Shown here piece after piece: positions 62,768-64,000 of a DNA stretch of 64,000 bases; within the stretch, counting starts at the first letter, position 1; each line of letters opens with the position of its first letter. The notes under the pieces were generated by a model, which saw nothing but the letters and a program-made list of their open reading frames with translations, was not told the origin of the DNA and ran no database searches. The stretch is from Amyelois transitella (lineage: Eukaryota > Arthropoda > Insecta > Lepidoptera > Pyralidae), in the NCBI RefSeq assembly GCF_032362555.1, contig NC_083517.1, positions 3,864,001 to 3,928,000 on the forward strand, given 5' to 3'. Position numbers and translations under genes: made by a program.

Positions 62768-64000
62768 TTGATTATTTTATGTTGGAATAAATCGACTTTC
62801 AACTAGACAACGAAACTGTGAACCAAGGACCTTTGATTAGAGATTGCAAGATGGCTCCCGTCTAAACGCAAGAGTACCACCTAGTCGTTTTATGTAGTAT
62901 TATCCAAATTCATTGAATAAGGATAAAACATTAAATGCTTATACAAAAAATAATAATAACTTATTATAAGAAACAATAATAATTAAAATAGAGCGCGGAT
63001 TATAACAAAATTAACACACTATCAGCGAATGGAGAACAGCGAACAGGAAAATCGACAATTTACAAGTTGCGTTCTCAAAATTTAATTTTTTTGTAATTTT
63101 AGATACTGGCAATTAATTATACTTTATTTTTATTTTTGATTTTTGAGAAAAATATATCGTAATAACAATTCCCTGCGTTGAAAATTTTAGTTATTATTAA
63201 TTATTCCGTTATCAAATATTAAATTTATAATGTAAAAAGCAGTTTTATCGATTTGTATTTCGGATTATAGATGGCAACAAAAGATTTTTCCGGAAATGAC
63301 GTCCCTTTGAGGAGAAATTCTTGGAGTTCTTGGAGGCGTTATTTTTGGATACATTTGGTAGGTTTACAAATACGATACATAGTTATTTTAACACACTTTT
63401 TGCAATTTGAAACTTCCACCAGGTGAAAAGCGTACGGGATCTCATCGCTCTCAAAAATCTTATAAAAAATATATTATATGTATTTGCATGGTAGAATGGT
63501 CAGACTAAGTACTTACTATTCTCAAAAGGTAGGTAAAGGAAAACTTGCCTACTTTATTTTGCTATTTTTTCAAACTCACTCCCTCCAGGAAAAAGTGTTT
63601 TTGAGATAATTACTACTTTGTTCACCTACCTTTTCCCCTTTTGCACGTTCTTTCGCGGCTAACCTTTTAAAATTTTGCAACATATATTTTCTAGATTTTA
63701 TCTGAAGTTCGGAAGTAAGTTAAGATTGTAAATCGAAACTGGCGATATTAAGGCAAGATATATATTTTTTCTATCTGATGAACCTAGGTCTAACAGAGGA
63801 CATGTGTGAACTTGGTATAACAACTTCCGGCATACCTACCAAAGTTTTGTACAACTTCTTAATTCGCAATAAGAATATAAATTCTTCGCATCCATAATAG
63901 TCCTAGAGGTTCTGATAGATTTTTGATTTCTATCAATTAGAGTTTTTTACATGATAATATATGCTAACTCGGTGGTATATCAGTTCGAACCGCTTGGACC
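62768..64000. other. upstream region of effete
   Basis: It should hold the effete promoter and any 5'UTR exon on the minus strand. No TATA or other element can be named with confidence. Apart from the candidate exon at 63271 I see no gene. Confidence 0.4.
63271..63357 (+). CDS. candidate first coding exon of a divergent gene (weak)
   Basis: An ATG opens 29 codons (MATKDFSGNDVPLRRNSW and on) up to a donor-like TTG|gtaggt. The peptide has a non-random look and the place, divergent from effete, is plausible for a gene start. The start context is weak, no second exon lies in the window, and I do not recognise the peptide. Confidence 0.25.

Overview
The window looks like chromosomal DNA of a lepidopteran insect (moth or butterfly). 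It is AT-rich, its genes are cut into short exons with GT-AG introns, and it is peppered with short interspersed elements of lepidopteran type. Some end in a (TATG)n tail and others start with a tRNA-like head. The coding content is also insect-like: an insect GMC oxidoreductase, an effete/UbcD1-type E2 enzyme and a Cad87A-type cadherin. All exon models were built by eye from splice sites and reading phase. Family names come from recalled similarity, not from a search.

Layout. (1) 1-10904, + strand: the 3' half of a multi-PDZ scaffold gene. Eleven exons keep phase from end to end, including a 15-nt microexon, and a decayed copy of one PDZ exon lies in the next intron. (2) 14291-16156, - strand: an intronless-ORF, secreted GMC (glucose dehydrogenase-like) oxidoreductase, convergent with the PDZ gene. 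(3) 16.2-31.2 kb: a gene-poor stretch with SINE copies. (4) 31244-50115, + strand: a complete 27-exon non-classical cadherin of 1878 aa with 13 cadherin repeats, a membrane-proximal domain, one membrane helix and a C-terminal PDZ ligand (TTEL). It resembles Drosophila Cad87A and vertebrate CDH23. (5) 50726-51843, - strand: a two-exon small membrane protein, probably mitochondrial. (6) 52028-54110: a 2.1-kb element with terminal inverted repeats and many copies of an internal motif. (7) 57749-62767, - strand: the 147-aa ubiquitin-conjugating enzyme effete (UBE2D type) in five exons, with a 1015-bp fold-back transposon in one intron. (8) 62.8-64 kb: the region upstream of effete, with one weak candidate first exon on the + strand.

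The most unusual structure is in the cadherin gene. The last 42 nt of exon 21 plus the start of its intron have been amplified into a GC-rich array of seventeen 65-bp units (44961-46065), so the 5' splice site appears 18 times in a row. The other notable signals are mobile-element structures whose ends and target duplications can be read directly: a hAT-like MITE with 8-bp TSD, a Harbinger-like MITE with TTA TSD, two elements with TA TSD, the fold-back element with 8-bp TSD, and a LINE tail nested in a SINE. Several SINEs touch splice sites of the cadherin and PDZ genes.

The PDZ scaffold and the cadherin with a PDZ ligand lie about 20 kb apart on the same strand. That recalls the CDH23-harmonin pairing, but no functional link is shown by the sequence.
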